Shown here: positions 12,291-23,054 of the stretch, in pieces | Layout: the number at the start of each line of letters is the position of its first letter | How positions within the stretch are numbered: the first letter of the stretch is position 1 | From: Otis tarda | Lineage: Eukaryota > Chordata > Aves > Otidiformes > Otididae | Direction of reading: 5' to 3' | Assembly: GCA_026413225.1 (NCBI GenBank) | Contig: CM048557.1 | Span: forward strand, 2,728,001-2,792,000 | Length of the DNA: 64,000 nt | Made by a program: the position numbers and the translations under genes | The notes under the pieces: model-generated | What the model saw: the letters and a program-made list of their open reading frames with translations, nothing else | What the model was told of the DNA's origin: nothing | Database searches by the model: none

Positions 12291-15200
12291 TATTAGTTTA
12301 AAAAAATTACTCTTCAAATATTTAAATGCTAGTTACAATTCCAGCTATCTCTTCTGTTCAACTGATTCTGCTTCTTATTTACTCCTTAAAACAAGCCAAA
12401 CAAGGCTGGCTGAAAAGCCTTCTCTGTTCATTTCACTACCAAAAGGAAAAGTCTTCTTGTTGCTTTTTTTCCTCACTGATTCTTACCTTCATTTCAAGTC
12501 AAAGCTGCATATCTACTGCCTTGCTCTGGCTATTCTGTGAAATTTAGCTTACAGGTTTGGTAGATTTTGCTATTCTTAAATGAAGCTTTATCCCAATAAT
12601 AAATTAAGTTTTACCCTACCGTAGTGGTGTTACTCTCCTGAAATGCAGCAACTAAGGCCTAACGGATTCAGTGTTCTAAGAGAACGATTATATTTTTCAT
12701 ACCACTGTTCAAGTGAAGCTGCCACAACTCTTATAAGGATGCCAGAGAGATAAGAAAAAGAAAAGAGCTATAAAAGCTATAGTTTTCCTTGCTAGTAAGA
12801 AACGCATTAGTCTTAGTCAAAGATGCAGCTGCCAACAGACCGTACAAAACTGTAACACTCCCTTCCAAGAAAAGGCAGTAAAACTCTATCCTGAATCTTA
12901 GTGCCCTCAACAAATCTTGAAGAAATGAGTCAGCAATTTCAAAAGTGGTTTTGGCCTAATTTTCTTTTAAAAAAATGGCTTCAGAATTTTTTTAATTTTT
13001 CCTGTGAGGAGGCAAGGATCTCACACCAGCTAACTCTATGTTTACACACGATGCATAAATAAAAGGAAAGTAATATGGTGTTGAATCAAAATTACTCGAA
13101 GAATGTGAATGCATATAGATTTTTTTAATTTAAAAAAATGGTAAATAAAATTTTAGTAAATATTTTGTTAAGATTTTAGAAAAATTAAAAAAAAAAAGGT
13201 AGGAAGACAACCTCCTAATGGAAAAATCTTGTTATCTGAAAAGGCTGTAGCCTCCAAGATTTTTAATTTAAAATATTTTATTCACTAAAATTTTATTAAC
13301 ATTTTAAAAAATTAGCATCTCTCCTTCAATTTCAGACTTCCAGTCTCTGAAAAACTAATTAAATTCCATATATTTTTAATGAAGTAAAAACTCTTAAAGA
13401 GCTTTGACCTCTGTTAAGTTTGAATCCAGAAAAGGCAGAAATTCTTCCTCCTGAGCCTTCCATAAAGATTGAAAAAAAATTGTTGAGAAGTATTTAGAAT
13501 TTCTTACCTCCCTGGCTTTAGCATAATTTTCCTCCTTAGATTCTTCTCCCTGTTCTTGTTATGCTGCCAGATACTGGATTGCCAACTCTTTTGAGTTCCT
13601 ATCAAGTTTCAGAATATTAATTGGTGTTCTTAGAGTCCACGGGGCTGAAATCAATGGATTGTATAGGAATCTTCTCTTTTTTTTCTGAAACAAGCTTCTA
13701 CCCTTGAAATTATGACAAAGGCTGTGAGGATGAAGAATGGATTTTGAAAAGCTCAGAACGAAGCAGGCAGACGAAAAAGTTAACATTTATTCATTTATAT
13801 TTATTATTTTTAATGTTTCAGTTTTTAATTGGAAATATTGTGGCAGGAGTAAATATACACTCTTTAAAGTAACAAGTGTATAATACAAACAAAAGCAGAA
13901 AAACCTAATATTCCCCTGGCTTAGGTATTGTAATTCATGAATTTGAAGAACCATTAAAAGAATGAGTAAGCAGTAGCTCGTTAAGACAAAACTTCTGTTT
14001 CAAAGAGGTTTGAGTAAGCCACATATAAGCTGTGACAGACTAAAGTAAATAGACCACCACTGTGAGGTTTTTTGCATCAGTCTGCAAACAGTACCAAGCC
14101 ATAGTTTCCAGTTTCTTATGCCCTCATAACTCGGTTGAAGCATGGCACCAGCTGAGTGTAACAGGGTGAGAAATATGGCTTAGTATGTCTCTGGGTTTTT
14201 CAAAGTATAGATGGAACAAGAAATCCAGGTATCCAAGTTACTAAGTCTTGCTAATTTTCTATGAGCTATAAATTCTCCTGCGGCAGGTAAGATCGTAGCT
14301 TGTATGTCAAGAGTCAAACAGAGGAACAGACTGGATAAAAGGGTAAGACAGGCAATTTAATATTGCATGTTTGAAAATCCATAAACAAAAACCAGCCGTT
14401 TAAAACATTGTAAAACAGCTGGATCCACAGTTAGGTGCCAAAATACATAGCACATCTTGGATGTATTTTGGAAGACATTAAAAAATAAACATTTAAAATA
14501 CCATCTCCACACTATTTTACAAAAACTCATGCTCCAAAGACTCAGAGGTTTGTGTCCTTCTGTATCTCTAATTGGGGTCATGAATCATGTTTCAGAGAAA
14601 ACACAACTAAAACATCAAAGGACTAATTTGGCAGGTTACTTCTAAACATCTGCTGTTGTTCCAGAGATAAATCAGGGACTGTTTGAAGGAAATTCTTCCC
14701 AAAAAAAAAAACCAAAAAACCTTATCAGTTTTCGGGTTATCATTTGAGAAACTGGACTCCTCATTCTGCATTTAAGTAGATACATAGATTTTTTAAAATT
14801 AATGAAAAATTGCAGATTCTAAAATTAAACCACTGACACATAGCCTTATTATATCTTAGGTAGGCTGCATTTAATGAAGATCATACCCACTACTCTTCTT
14901 GACACAAAATCAAAACCGTAAGACCCAGAAAGTGATTACTGTAGTATTCAAATATAAATACAATAAAGAAAATCAATCAGTTGGAATATAAGCTAATTGT
15001 TACAATATTCTATTAATAAATACAATTTTCAGTACAATCACCAGATAGCACACTCCCTTCCTGGTTTTAAATCTTAATTTTAAGTCAGAACTGAGTCTAA
15101 ATTCTGGTGTTTAAACATAGTGTAACCATTAACATGTTAAGGAGGCAGCTAAACTTCTGCTTAAGACCTAATTTACTACCTTCTTTTTTTAAAAAAAAAA

Positions 15201-16851
15201 CATAAATTCTGAAGATTAATCAGGTCAGAGTCAATTGGATGAGGAAATGCTGTCACTATTGTACCAGACGTGCCTGTGCACAGAGCCTTGAGCAAAGCAC
15301 GAAACTGAGCCAGTCTTTCTAGCAGGTTCCACAGTTTGTGGTGTGATCTCAGTTTCAAGTGCTCCTTCACGTACTGCCCTTCAAGGAGAAAGTATTCTGC
15401 CTTTGCTCAAGCCTCACCTCTTCTATTTGCTTCTTGTGTTTAGAAATGCGTGGTAGAAGGGTGATGCAAACTCTTTTCTGGCAACAGAAGCTGAACTTGG
15501 ATCTCCTTAAACTTCAAACTGTAATTTCTTAGCTGTTCCATGACTAAATTTGCACCCTTAAAATTTTAAAATGTAATAGTCACCTGTAAGATGTCCTATT
15601 GCCCTTATTACAGAGAGAAATTCCTTGTGCTGAACTTAAAGAGAAAATAAATTTTAAAGAAAGTAGCAGAATAGGATTGATATATATCATCATATGCTGA
15701 AAATTTGAATTTCATTAACCAGATGCTGTTATTTTCTTTAATATCTCATGAATAGAAGCTACAGTACAAAAACAATTCAAAACAATCATTTACTGGGAAA
15801 TATGACATATGGCCTGCTAAGCTGCTTTCCTACAGAAATAGCTAAAGATCATTTCTCTTGGCATCATTCCCTACAACAGTCACTAGGCTCATTAAAACAG
15901 ACAGTATGCGACTGAGTCCATAAGGAAGATTATTTCTACAGGTGGGTAGAAACAATGATGAAAACTACAAAGACTTGTGAGAAAGAAGTAGTCAAGGAGA
16001 CTTCTCCACCTCCATAACTTCTGTGCATTAAACCAAATTAAAGCAGCACTGCTAAAACAGTTGCTGAAAAAAAAAAGACACATTTTCTCCTTTTTCTTCA
16101 TAATACACATTTCCATCTTGCTAATGTATGGTATTTCATTTAACTTGTTGTGCTGGAGGGTTTTTCCTTGAGTAGGAATATCCTGATGCGAACAGGAAGT
16201 TTGCATCCAGCAGGGGCCACTTGTTGCCTGTGTTTATTCCCAATTCAATTAGGTGGAAACCAAACCTTGACGCTGTTACAGGATGAGTTCTTGTGCTGTG
16301 ACGGTGGATTGGAATAACCACAACCATGCTGTGATGTGATAATGCTGCACTCCAAGCTTCCCCAGTGATGTTATACTAGTAAACGTAAAGCAAACATGTG
16401 TGATAGGGCATCATAGGACAGGAAATGTTAAGATAATTATAATATGGCAATGACAATCCGATGTAGCAATAATGCAATTGCATTTAGCAAATGTTTGCAT
16501 TTGAAAGCAGCTATGCTGTGATTATATTCTTGCAACACATCCCCTTTAACATACCAGCACTGTTGCGTGGATTATCTAAATTTAGACGATAACATGGTGC
16601 AGTAGATGGCTTTATTATGTCCCATCGCTGCCCTTTTTCACATATGAATAAAATTACTGCTGCTTACAGCATCAGCATTACACGATCACATGGGGAGATG
16701 ATGGACCTTTTATGGTAGCAAAACTGATGGGCAGCATCATACATCTGCTTCCAAGACATTCCAAAAGGTGCTGTTAGGACTAAGAAAATACGGTGTGCAA
16801 TGCAACATCAACTTAATGACGTGGTATGTGTATGGGCACGCATACATCCAA

Positions 16852-16857
16852 CACGTG
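16852..16857. promoter_or_regulatory. Canonical E-box (CACGTG) upstream of the promoter
   Basis: A perfect CACGTG lies about 0.8 kb upstream of RORE 1, just outside the CpG island. It is a possible CLOCK:BMAL1 or USF site. A single 6-mer is weak evidence of function. Confidence 0.35.
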
Positions 16858-17209
16858 AGGCAGATGCAAGGCTGGGATTTGCTAAATCAGGCAGTCAACA
16901 TCAGGAGTGACACTGCAACCCATGGATGCAGCTGAGGAGGTGGTGGCCTTAATAACACCCACCATTACAAGGTGACCATGGTGAACCTATAGCAGAGAAG
17001 AGGGAAGGCAGGGAGCCCCATGCCAACAGGGCAAGGCCAGGCAAGACGGCCCCCCAGCCAGCTGAGAGCAGCCCCTGGCTCCCTCAGACGAAGGGCAGCC
17101 AGCAGGGTTGAGGCCCCCAGTCTCGCCCCATTGCCACTGAGAGAGGGGACGCGAGACGAGGCCTAGGCACAGGCGGCCACCTTGCCGCCTAGAGCTGCGA
17201 CGCCACAGG

Positions 17210-17243
17210 GCCCTAATGCCTCAAGAGCCCTAAAGCCTCAAGA
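17210..17243 (+). repeat. 17-bp tandem duplication beside the CRE
   Basis: GCCCTAATGCCTCAAGA (17210-17226) is followed at once by GCCCTAAAGCCTCAAGA (17227-17243); one mismatch. It is an isolated local duplication within the promoter. Confidence 0.9.
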
Positions 17244-17245
17244 GG

Positions 17246-17253
17246 TGACGTCA
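17246..17253. promoter_or_regulatory. Consensus palindromic CRE (TGACGTCA)
   Basis: A perfect 8-bp cAMP response element about 430 bp upstream of RORE 1, inside the CpG island. CREB/ATF proteins bind this sequence. It sits two bases 3' of a 17-bp tandem duplication. A further TGACGC half-site overlaps 17,278-17,283. Function is inferred from the motif only. Confidence 0.6.
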
Positions 17254-17516
17254 CGGACAAAGCCAATGCCACAAGAATGACGCAGAAGCATGGGCCAGCC
17301 CCAGCGGCGGCCCTGTGGCAGAGAATGGAGCGAGCGGGAAACGCGGAGCGCTCTCCGCTCGCCGAGGGAAGCCACCGACAAACCAACACCAACCACCACA
17401 CATCCGGGTCCCGCGGCGACTAACTGCCCTACGCCACCACGCACGCGCCCCTCCCTCCTCCTATCAGCTCCGCCCTCGGCCGGGGGGCGGGATGAAAACT
17501 CTCAGACACCTTTCTG

Positions 17517-17521
17517 ATTGG
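17517..17521 (-). promoter_or_regulatory. Inverted CCAAT box 1 (ATTGG)
   Basis: CTGATTGGCT is a good NF-Y type reverse CCAAT box, the most distal of three with near-constant spacing in the promoter. Confidence 0.6.
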
Positions 17522-17593
17522 CTCCCATTCCAGGGGCGCCCGGGGATTAGCTGCCGTTTAGGAAGGCGGGCGTTGCCCTTTTGCTGGTCGACC

Positions 17594-17598
17594 ATTGG
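17594..17598 (-). promoter_or_regulatory. Inverted CCAAT box 2 (ATTGG)
   Basis: ACCATTGGAC, 77 bp downstream of box 1. Same orientation. Confidence 0.55.
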
Positions 17599-17669
17599 AC
17601 AAAGCCGCCGGGGAGCCGCTCACCCGTTGGCGGGCGGGCGCGTCCGGTCTGGGGTCGGAGGAGGGTGCG

Positions 17670-17674
17670 ATTGG
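17670..17674 (-). promoter_or_regulatory. Inverted CCAAT box 3 (ATTGG), adjoining RORE 1
   Basis: GCGATTGGCTGG, 76 bp downstream of box 2 and five bases before the AAAGTAGGTTA element, so NF-Y and nuclear receptors could contact each other here. Confidence 0.6.
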
Positions 17675-17678
17675 CTGG

Positions 17679-17689
17679 AAAGTAGGTTA
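17679..17689 (+). promoter_or_regulatory. RORE 1 (AAAGTAGGTTA)
   Basis: An A/T-rich 5' flank plus a (A/G)GGT(T/C)A half-site, the ROR/REV-ERB response element. It sits in GGAAAGTAGGTTAGTGG, which matches the proximal RORE context of the mammalian Bmal1 promoter as I know it. RORs activate and REV-ERB alpha/beta repress here, producing rhythmic BMAL1 transcription. Confidence 0.93.
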
Positions 17690-17720
17690 GTGGTGCGCCG
17701 TTGGGTGGCAAGCCAGGCGG

Positions 17721-17731
17721 AAAGTAGGTCA
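17721..17731 (+). promoter_or_regulatory. RORE 2 (AAAGTAGGTCA)
   Basis: A perfect AGGTCA half-site preceded by AAAGT, 42 bp (start to start) downstream of RORE 1 and in the same orientation. Together they form the paired RORE module by which REV-ERB and ROR connect to the BMAL1 limb of the clock. Confidence 0.94.
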
Positions 17732-17749
17732 GGGACGGGGGCTGCCTGC

Positions 17750-17974
17750 GCCGGGCGCCGCTACGGGCGTGCAGCGCGTTGCCGAGGGGCCGTGACCCCC
17801 CCCTTCCGCCCCGGGCGCGGGGGCGCGCAGAGCTCGCGGTGAGCCGTTAACGGGCGGTGGGCGACCAGGGTTGGGGGGGAGGGCGCTAACGGGCAGTGGG
17901 CTCTGCTGAAGGAGGGCGGTCCGCGCCCCCGGCTGAGGAGACGGCGCCCCCCCCCGGAGGTTGGGGAAAGGCCG
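17750..17974 (+). other. BMAL1: Predicted BMAL1 first (noncoding) exon region
   Basis: In mammals BMAL1 transcription starts just downstream of the paired ROREs, so the start here should lie near 17,750-17,800. Two good donors follow: CGCG|GTGAGC with GT at 17839-17840, and GCCG|GTGAGT with GT at 17975-17976. Either could end exon 1. There is no clear TATA box, as expected for a CpG-island promoter. The exact start and end cannot be fixed from sequence alone. Confidence 0.5.
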
Positions 17975-20900
17975 GTGAGTGGCCGCCCCGGGCCGCCGCC
18001 TCCCCGGAGCTGCCTCCTTCGGCAGGCCGTGGGGAGCTGCTGGCCCGGGAGGGCTCGGGGGCTGCGGCTTCAGCGGCGGGAGGGGGCCGTAAGGGGGAGA
18101 AGGGGACGGCGGGACCCCCCGGCGGCAGTGCCGGGCTATGTCCCTTGGAGCTGCCACCGGGGCGGGGGCCCCGGCCGGAGCGGCCCCGGCACGGAGTGTC
18201 TCGGCGGTGTGACAGGACCCGGAGGTGACGGGGCCGTTTGCAGCCGGCCCCGGGCCCGCTACCGGCGCGGCGGCTCTTCCGGACCCCCGAGGACAGAGCT
18301 TGAGCGCCGGCTCCTGCGGTCGGTGCATCCTCGGCTCGGCGGAGCAGGAGAGAGGGGCAAACCAGGGGGTCCAGGGGCTCAGTGGAGGCAGTGCCAGGCT
18401 TGTTCCTCCTCCCGGGTTTAAACTGGGCTCCGCGGGGCTATGGAGGCTGAGGTAAATCACTGAGCAGGGGTGTTGGTGCCCCTTCCCCTGCAATAGGAAT
18501 TGGGTCCCTTTTGATCTCTGTCCCGCAGCTGATCCCTTGGATCTGTTTCAGTAGATCAGGTGTGATAAAGTCTGCTTTAAACCCGAGGAGTGTATGTATT
18601 AAACACCAACGTGATGGTAGCAGTTGGAAATTTCTATGGGTTGCGACTGTTGCATGGAGGCCAGATCTACCTGTAAACAGCTAGAGCCACCTTACCAGCT
18701 CCACAGCTGTAGGGTTCTTCACTTCCGAACAGCGCAGCTCAGTTTCCTCCTGAACGTGTTCTGGTGCACCTGGGGTCCTGAGGCAGTCCTGCCCGGCGCT
18801 GTTACAGCTGTCAGAAACAGTCCAAGAAGTATCAGCATCTTTGCTGTCAACAGGAGAATGAACGTTTTTCTTTGACAGTGAATATAGAATACTGGGAACA
18901 TTGAGATGCCTTCCCAAGATCAGAATTTTGCGCTTGGGGAGGCAGAGAAATCAGTTTGCATTTTTAATTTCTGAGGTTTCTGTTACTCTAGTGCCTCAAT
19001 TATAACAGCTTTGGAAAGATTTTCATACTTGAAAATAACGATGAAGGAACAAGTGGGTGTGTTTTCATGCTTTTGAAGCAGATGTGCTTACAGCAATTCT
19101 TAAGTATTTTCTTGGTATCTGAGGTAGAAAGGGTCAACAGCAGAGAGTGAACATCTTTTTAAACTATTTTGAACCTCATCTCTTTACGAAATTCATTTGG
19201 TCTTTAAGTAGAAATTTCTTGAAAATGTTGATCCTTAAACATTCAAAATGAAACTACGTTTTAATTTGTTTTTTAATAGGTTAGCATTAAAATACCTATC
19301 CTGCCTGTTTAGTGTATCTTTTGTCAAAATGACTTTTTAAATGGGAGCAACTGATAATATACAGGCTGCAGCTAAGTTTGTAGCGGAGGAAAAAAGAAAG
19401 GTTGTTTGTTTTCATTAACTATTAATACTGGCTAACTGTCTCTGTACATGGTCTTGCAGAAGGCTGAGGTTAAACTCTGCTCTGAAAAGAATTTGTTTTG
19501 TATGCTCTAGGAATATACAAATGTAAATAGCTATTTGAAGTGTCAGAAACTATAGACCTCTCATCTCAATATTTTGAACCGCAGTTGCCTATTAAGTGAA
19601 AAGTCTTTACTAATGCTCAGTTTTGTGGATTTGCGTTTCTCGTGACCGTTCATGGTTTTTCGTGCCTACTTGTAGAAATGGACTGTAAAATAATAAAATA
19701 TAGTAGTTATAGAATAATATGCTATGTTATCCTGTATTCTCTTCCACACTGTGCATTTCCACTGTCTGTCCACATGACAGTTGTGGTGGATGGTGCCGTG
19801 TAGACTCAAGGTCTGTTAAAGAGGTACATCATGAGACTGCCTAGACAAGGGAGAAGTACCACAGAAAACCTAAGGATAGTTGTTTTGTTTTGTTCTTCCC
19901 TACAAGGACCTTTGAGGGGCTGTAGTTGGGATTCTGCAAAGCCAGAGCTGAAGTTAGGGCCTGCCACCAAGTCACTATCACAGCCTGCTGTATTTGGGGA
20001 CCATTGCTAAGGATGTATTAGGAAGGTGATATTTGTGGAGGGAGTTGTTGGAGATTTTTTTTTTTCCTTCGGATGGCCTATTCTCAAAGATTCTTTTGGG
20101 AAACCAGGAAGAGGAACAAGTGAACATTCATTGAATTTACTTGGCAGAACTTAAAATTACACACAGTTCCTTAACACTATGCAAGACTATGATGACAAAG
20201 CTGAGACCTAATGTGATAGCTGCAGCCTGCATATTGCAGATGAGTAAGGCCGTTTTTCAAAGTGAGTTGATGTCAAGCATGCTGGAAATACAGAGACACG
20301 TGTAGGTTAATTAGTTTAGATGAATACAGAAGTGCTGTTTTCATGCTCAAATTCAATATTTCAAGCTCTTTTCAGCACACAGGCAATTGTTTATGTGGTT
20401 ACACTTTGACAGGCATTACAGGAAAACCTGAAGGAGTACATTGTTGTTAAGGAAAGCATAGTGAATTTGATGCATCCCTTAGGGGCTTTCTTTTTTAGTT
20501 CTGTAACTTGTATGCTTTTAATTTTTAACCTCTATCATCAGTTTTGTCTGTAGTTCTGCTTTTGGAAGAGGGCAGAAAAGTAGTAAAGAGCAGCTACCTA
20601 TATCATATACCTATACCACTAGAAGAAAATTTAATGCTGTCTGAAGTTAGTTGTCTTCAGTAAAAGATGTGTAAAGACATATAATATGCAAATGACTGCA
20701 AAGAAAAGCCCAAAATAAATACATATTTTTAAGCTTGCGTAGCTTCCTTGTTGTCAGTAAATTTACAGAACACAAAGAATACTTAAAGTTTCTCTGATTA
20801 CTTTAATACATTAAACATGGTTTGAAAGTTTCATTTTTAGCTGTCGTCATACTTGGAAAACTTCAGACTAAAATAACTGTTTTTGATAAATGTAGTGGCT

Positions 20901-21278
20901 GAGATGATACTGACTGGAACTCAGCATCAACTTCTGCACTTAGTTGTTGAAAGTGCAGCTTGATCAGTCCCTAGAAATTAGACTCTCTGTTTTGGAGGTG
21001 TTTGAAGATGCAAATAAGGTGTTTTATGTAATTTTCAAAAGTGATGAAAGAACTTTCAATCTGTGTCTTTCGGTCTTTTTAATAGTTGCTGTACATTTTA
21101 GAAAATGGACTAAAGGAAAGCAGAGGTATACTCTGTTTATGTATATGCATGCGTGCATATAGGTGAAACTGAAGACACTGAAACAGAACATAAAATGATG
21201 CGCTTATGAGATGACAATGTTTTTAAGAGTTAATCTATTGAGTTATTTAGAAAGCCTATTAACATTTTGTTTGTGATC

Positions 21279-21304
21279 TTTTTTTCTTTTTTTTTTTTTT
21301 TTTT
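21279..21304. repeat. Poly-T tract (one C interruption)
   Basis: Twenty-six bases, all T except one C at 21286. No adjacent retrotransposon body is recognisable. Confidence 0.85.
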
Positions 21305-23017
21305 GTGAGAGGAAGAGATCCCAGTCATAATTATCAAATTGATTTTATCTGCATTTAGTCACTTTGAGTATTGACAGATAACCTGTGGTGTATATTTAAT
21401 TGAACTTTACATTCAATGAGGTGCATATCAAGGTGAATAGCTAGCTGGCATGAAATGCATATTGCACCTGCCTTTTTTACCTCAATTTGTTGGAAAAATG
21501 CAGTAAGGCTACTTTTCCAAGGCCCAGACTTCATCTCCTTGGAAACCTGATCTTTCACCAGATGTTGAGAAATGTAATTTCTTTTTTAATCCATTCTGCA
21601 GAAGAATGCAGATCAAAACAGCATCTTCAGACTTTGCTAGTCTGGAATGTTCATTAACTAAAAAAATAGTCTGACATTTAAATCTTTGTCCCAAAGAATA
21701 TCAGTAGTTTCTGTTGCATTTGATATTCTTTCAAATCTAGTCTAGCTGTTCCTAAAATTCCTGTAGTGCTTGTATAGTTTAATTCAATTCAAGAACTGGC
21801 TGATAATGTTGTCTTCATGTGTTCAGTGCAGGACTACTTGTGTTCCCTGCCCCTTCCTTGCCTGCAAGGATTAATCTTTCTTCTCTATGTTCAGGTCATC
21901 TTTTCTCCTTTACAGCTGCAAAAAGATATTTCTCAGCCAAGGCGTACAGAATTTGTAACCTTTTCAGTCTCCTGCCATTTGAGCAGCTGTTATTCAATGT
22001 CTCTGATGTCAGACACACTTCTAGGTCGGCTGCTGGTGTCAGAACAACTTGTGACCCTGAGCTGAAGCCATGCTGTAGTTTAGTAGGTTGGTCTTCTGTA
22101 GGAATGGTGCCAGTGGGCTACTTATAGAGCAAGAAATAACATTGGCAGGGTATCAGAATGGTGAAATAACAAGCCACATTTCTTGTGATCTAAGATGTTG
22201 TTGTTCTCTACTAACTTTAAAGAAACCCATTCATATGAGTATAACCAGTTGAGGAAGACAGTTACAAGTTGTCATGTTTGTTTTGACAGTATTTTCCTTG
22301 CAAATGTTACTAGACTCTGTTTTCCACAGGTGCGAGGCAATTTAGTAGCACCTTGTGTAAAGGAAGCTGCAAACATGTTGCTAAATCCTTAACGGTCGTT
22401 ACTTGGTGTGGCTGTGATGGAAGTACATCTTCCAAGGTGCAGTTGCTGTAACACTGGAAAGCATATGTTTGGCAATTCCTAAGCAGTGTATATTGGCATC
22501 ATATCTTTAAAGTCACTTTAATAGGAAGGCATTTTATAGTAAGTCATATTTGCTTAATCAATTGCAGCCATTTGCCTTGATTCCTTTCTGTGTCAGCTCA
22601 AAATAAGTTAATAGAATCCATGTCTTTTAAAGGTTGGATGTAGCCTTGATACAGGACTACTCAGAAGACTCTAAATTTGGTCTTACCCATTTTGGATTGA
22701 TGTAGGTTTTGGAGGGAGAATGAAACAAGACTGTCAGGGTACTCAGAAACGAGTATTATTCTTTTTCTGAAGTTCTTTTTATCTTGGAAACTTTCTTAAA
22801 GTGGCTTTGCATTTTCTAGTTTGTCTAACAAAAGGACAAGATCAGAAAGGCTTTGGTAGAAAATGCTAAATGATGCTGTGCTGCAGAATATTAATAGAGT
22901 GAAGTAAGAAGGAGAGTAAATAGGAGAAAACAAAACTAATATATATTTATTTTAACTATTTTTGAAGAATGTTTTTTCTGTCTTTAAAACTGTTATTTTT
23001 ATAGTTTCCTTGAACTG

Positions 23018-23054
23018 GATTTTTTGGGGGGTTTTTTGGGTTTTTTTTTTTTCT
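23018..23054. repeat. G/T-rich low-complexity tract
   Basis: TTTTTTGGGGGG is followed by TTTTTTGGG and a run of T. Purely G and T on the + strand, low complexity. Confidence 0.8.

Larger units (their letters stand above)
1566..17039. other. Intergenic DNA upstream of BMAL1, no gene recognised
   Basis: About 15 kb of A/T-rich sequence. All ORFs are short, lack splice-consistent neighbours and show no recognisable protein family. It holds two MIR-like SINE relics, a 19-bp-period duplication, a short TA repeat and poly-A tracts of 10-14 bases (for example near 6076, 7240, 11831 and 13188). I see no tRNA or other RNA gene. In other vertebrates the region upstream of this gene is a long gene-poor interval, which fits. 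Confidence 0.7.
17040..18440. promoter_or_regulatory. BMAL1: CpG-island promoter of BMAL1
   Basis: This is the only long GC-rich, CpG-dense block in the window, flanked by A/T-rich DNA on both sides. It contains paired ROREs, CCAAT boxes, GC boxes such as GGGGCGGG near 17,483 and a CRE. Several long ORFs on both strands within it are composition artefacts of stop-codon-poor GC-rich DNA. Confidence 0.92.

Noticed and set aside
17729..18493. 254-aa ORF on the minus strand in the CpG island
   Set aside because: Pro/Ala/Gly-rich composition from GC-rich DNA. It runs antisense over the expected BMAL1 first exon, has no recognisable domain, and the overlapping frames are also open.
20297..20302. 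CACGTG E-boxes in intron 1 (20,297 and 27,859)
   Set aside because: Isolated 6-mers in a 25-kb intron are expected by chance, and nothing in the surroundings supports function.
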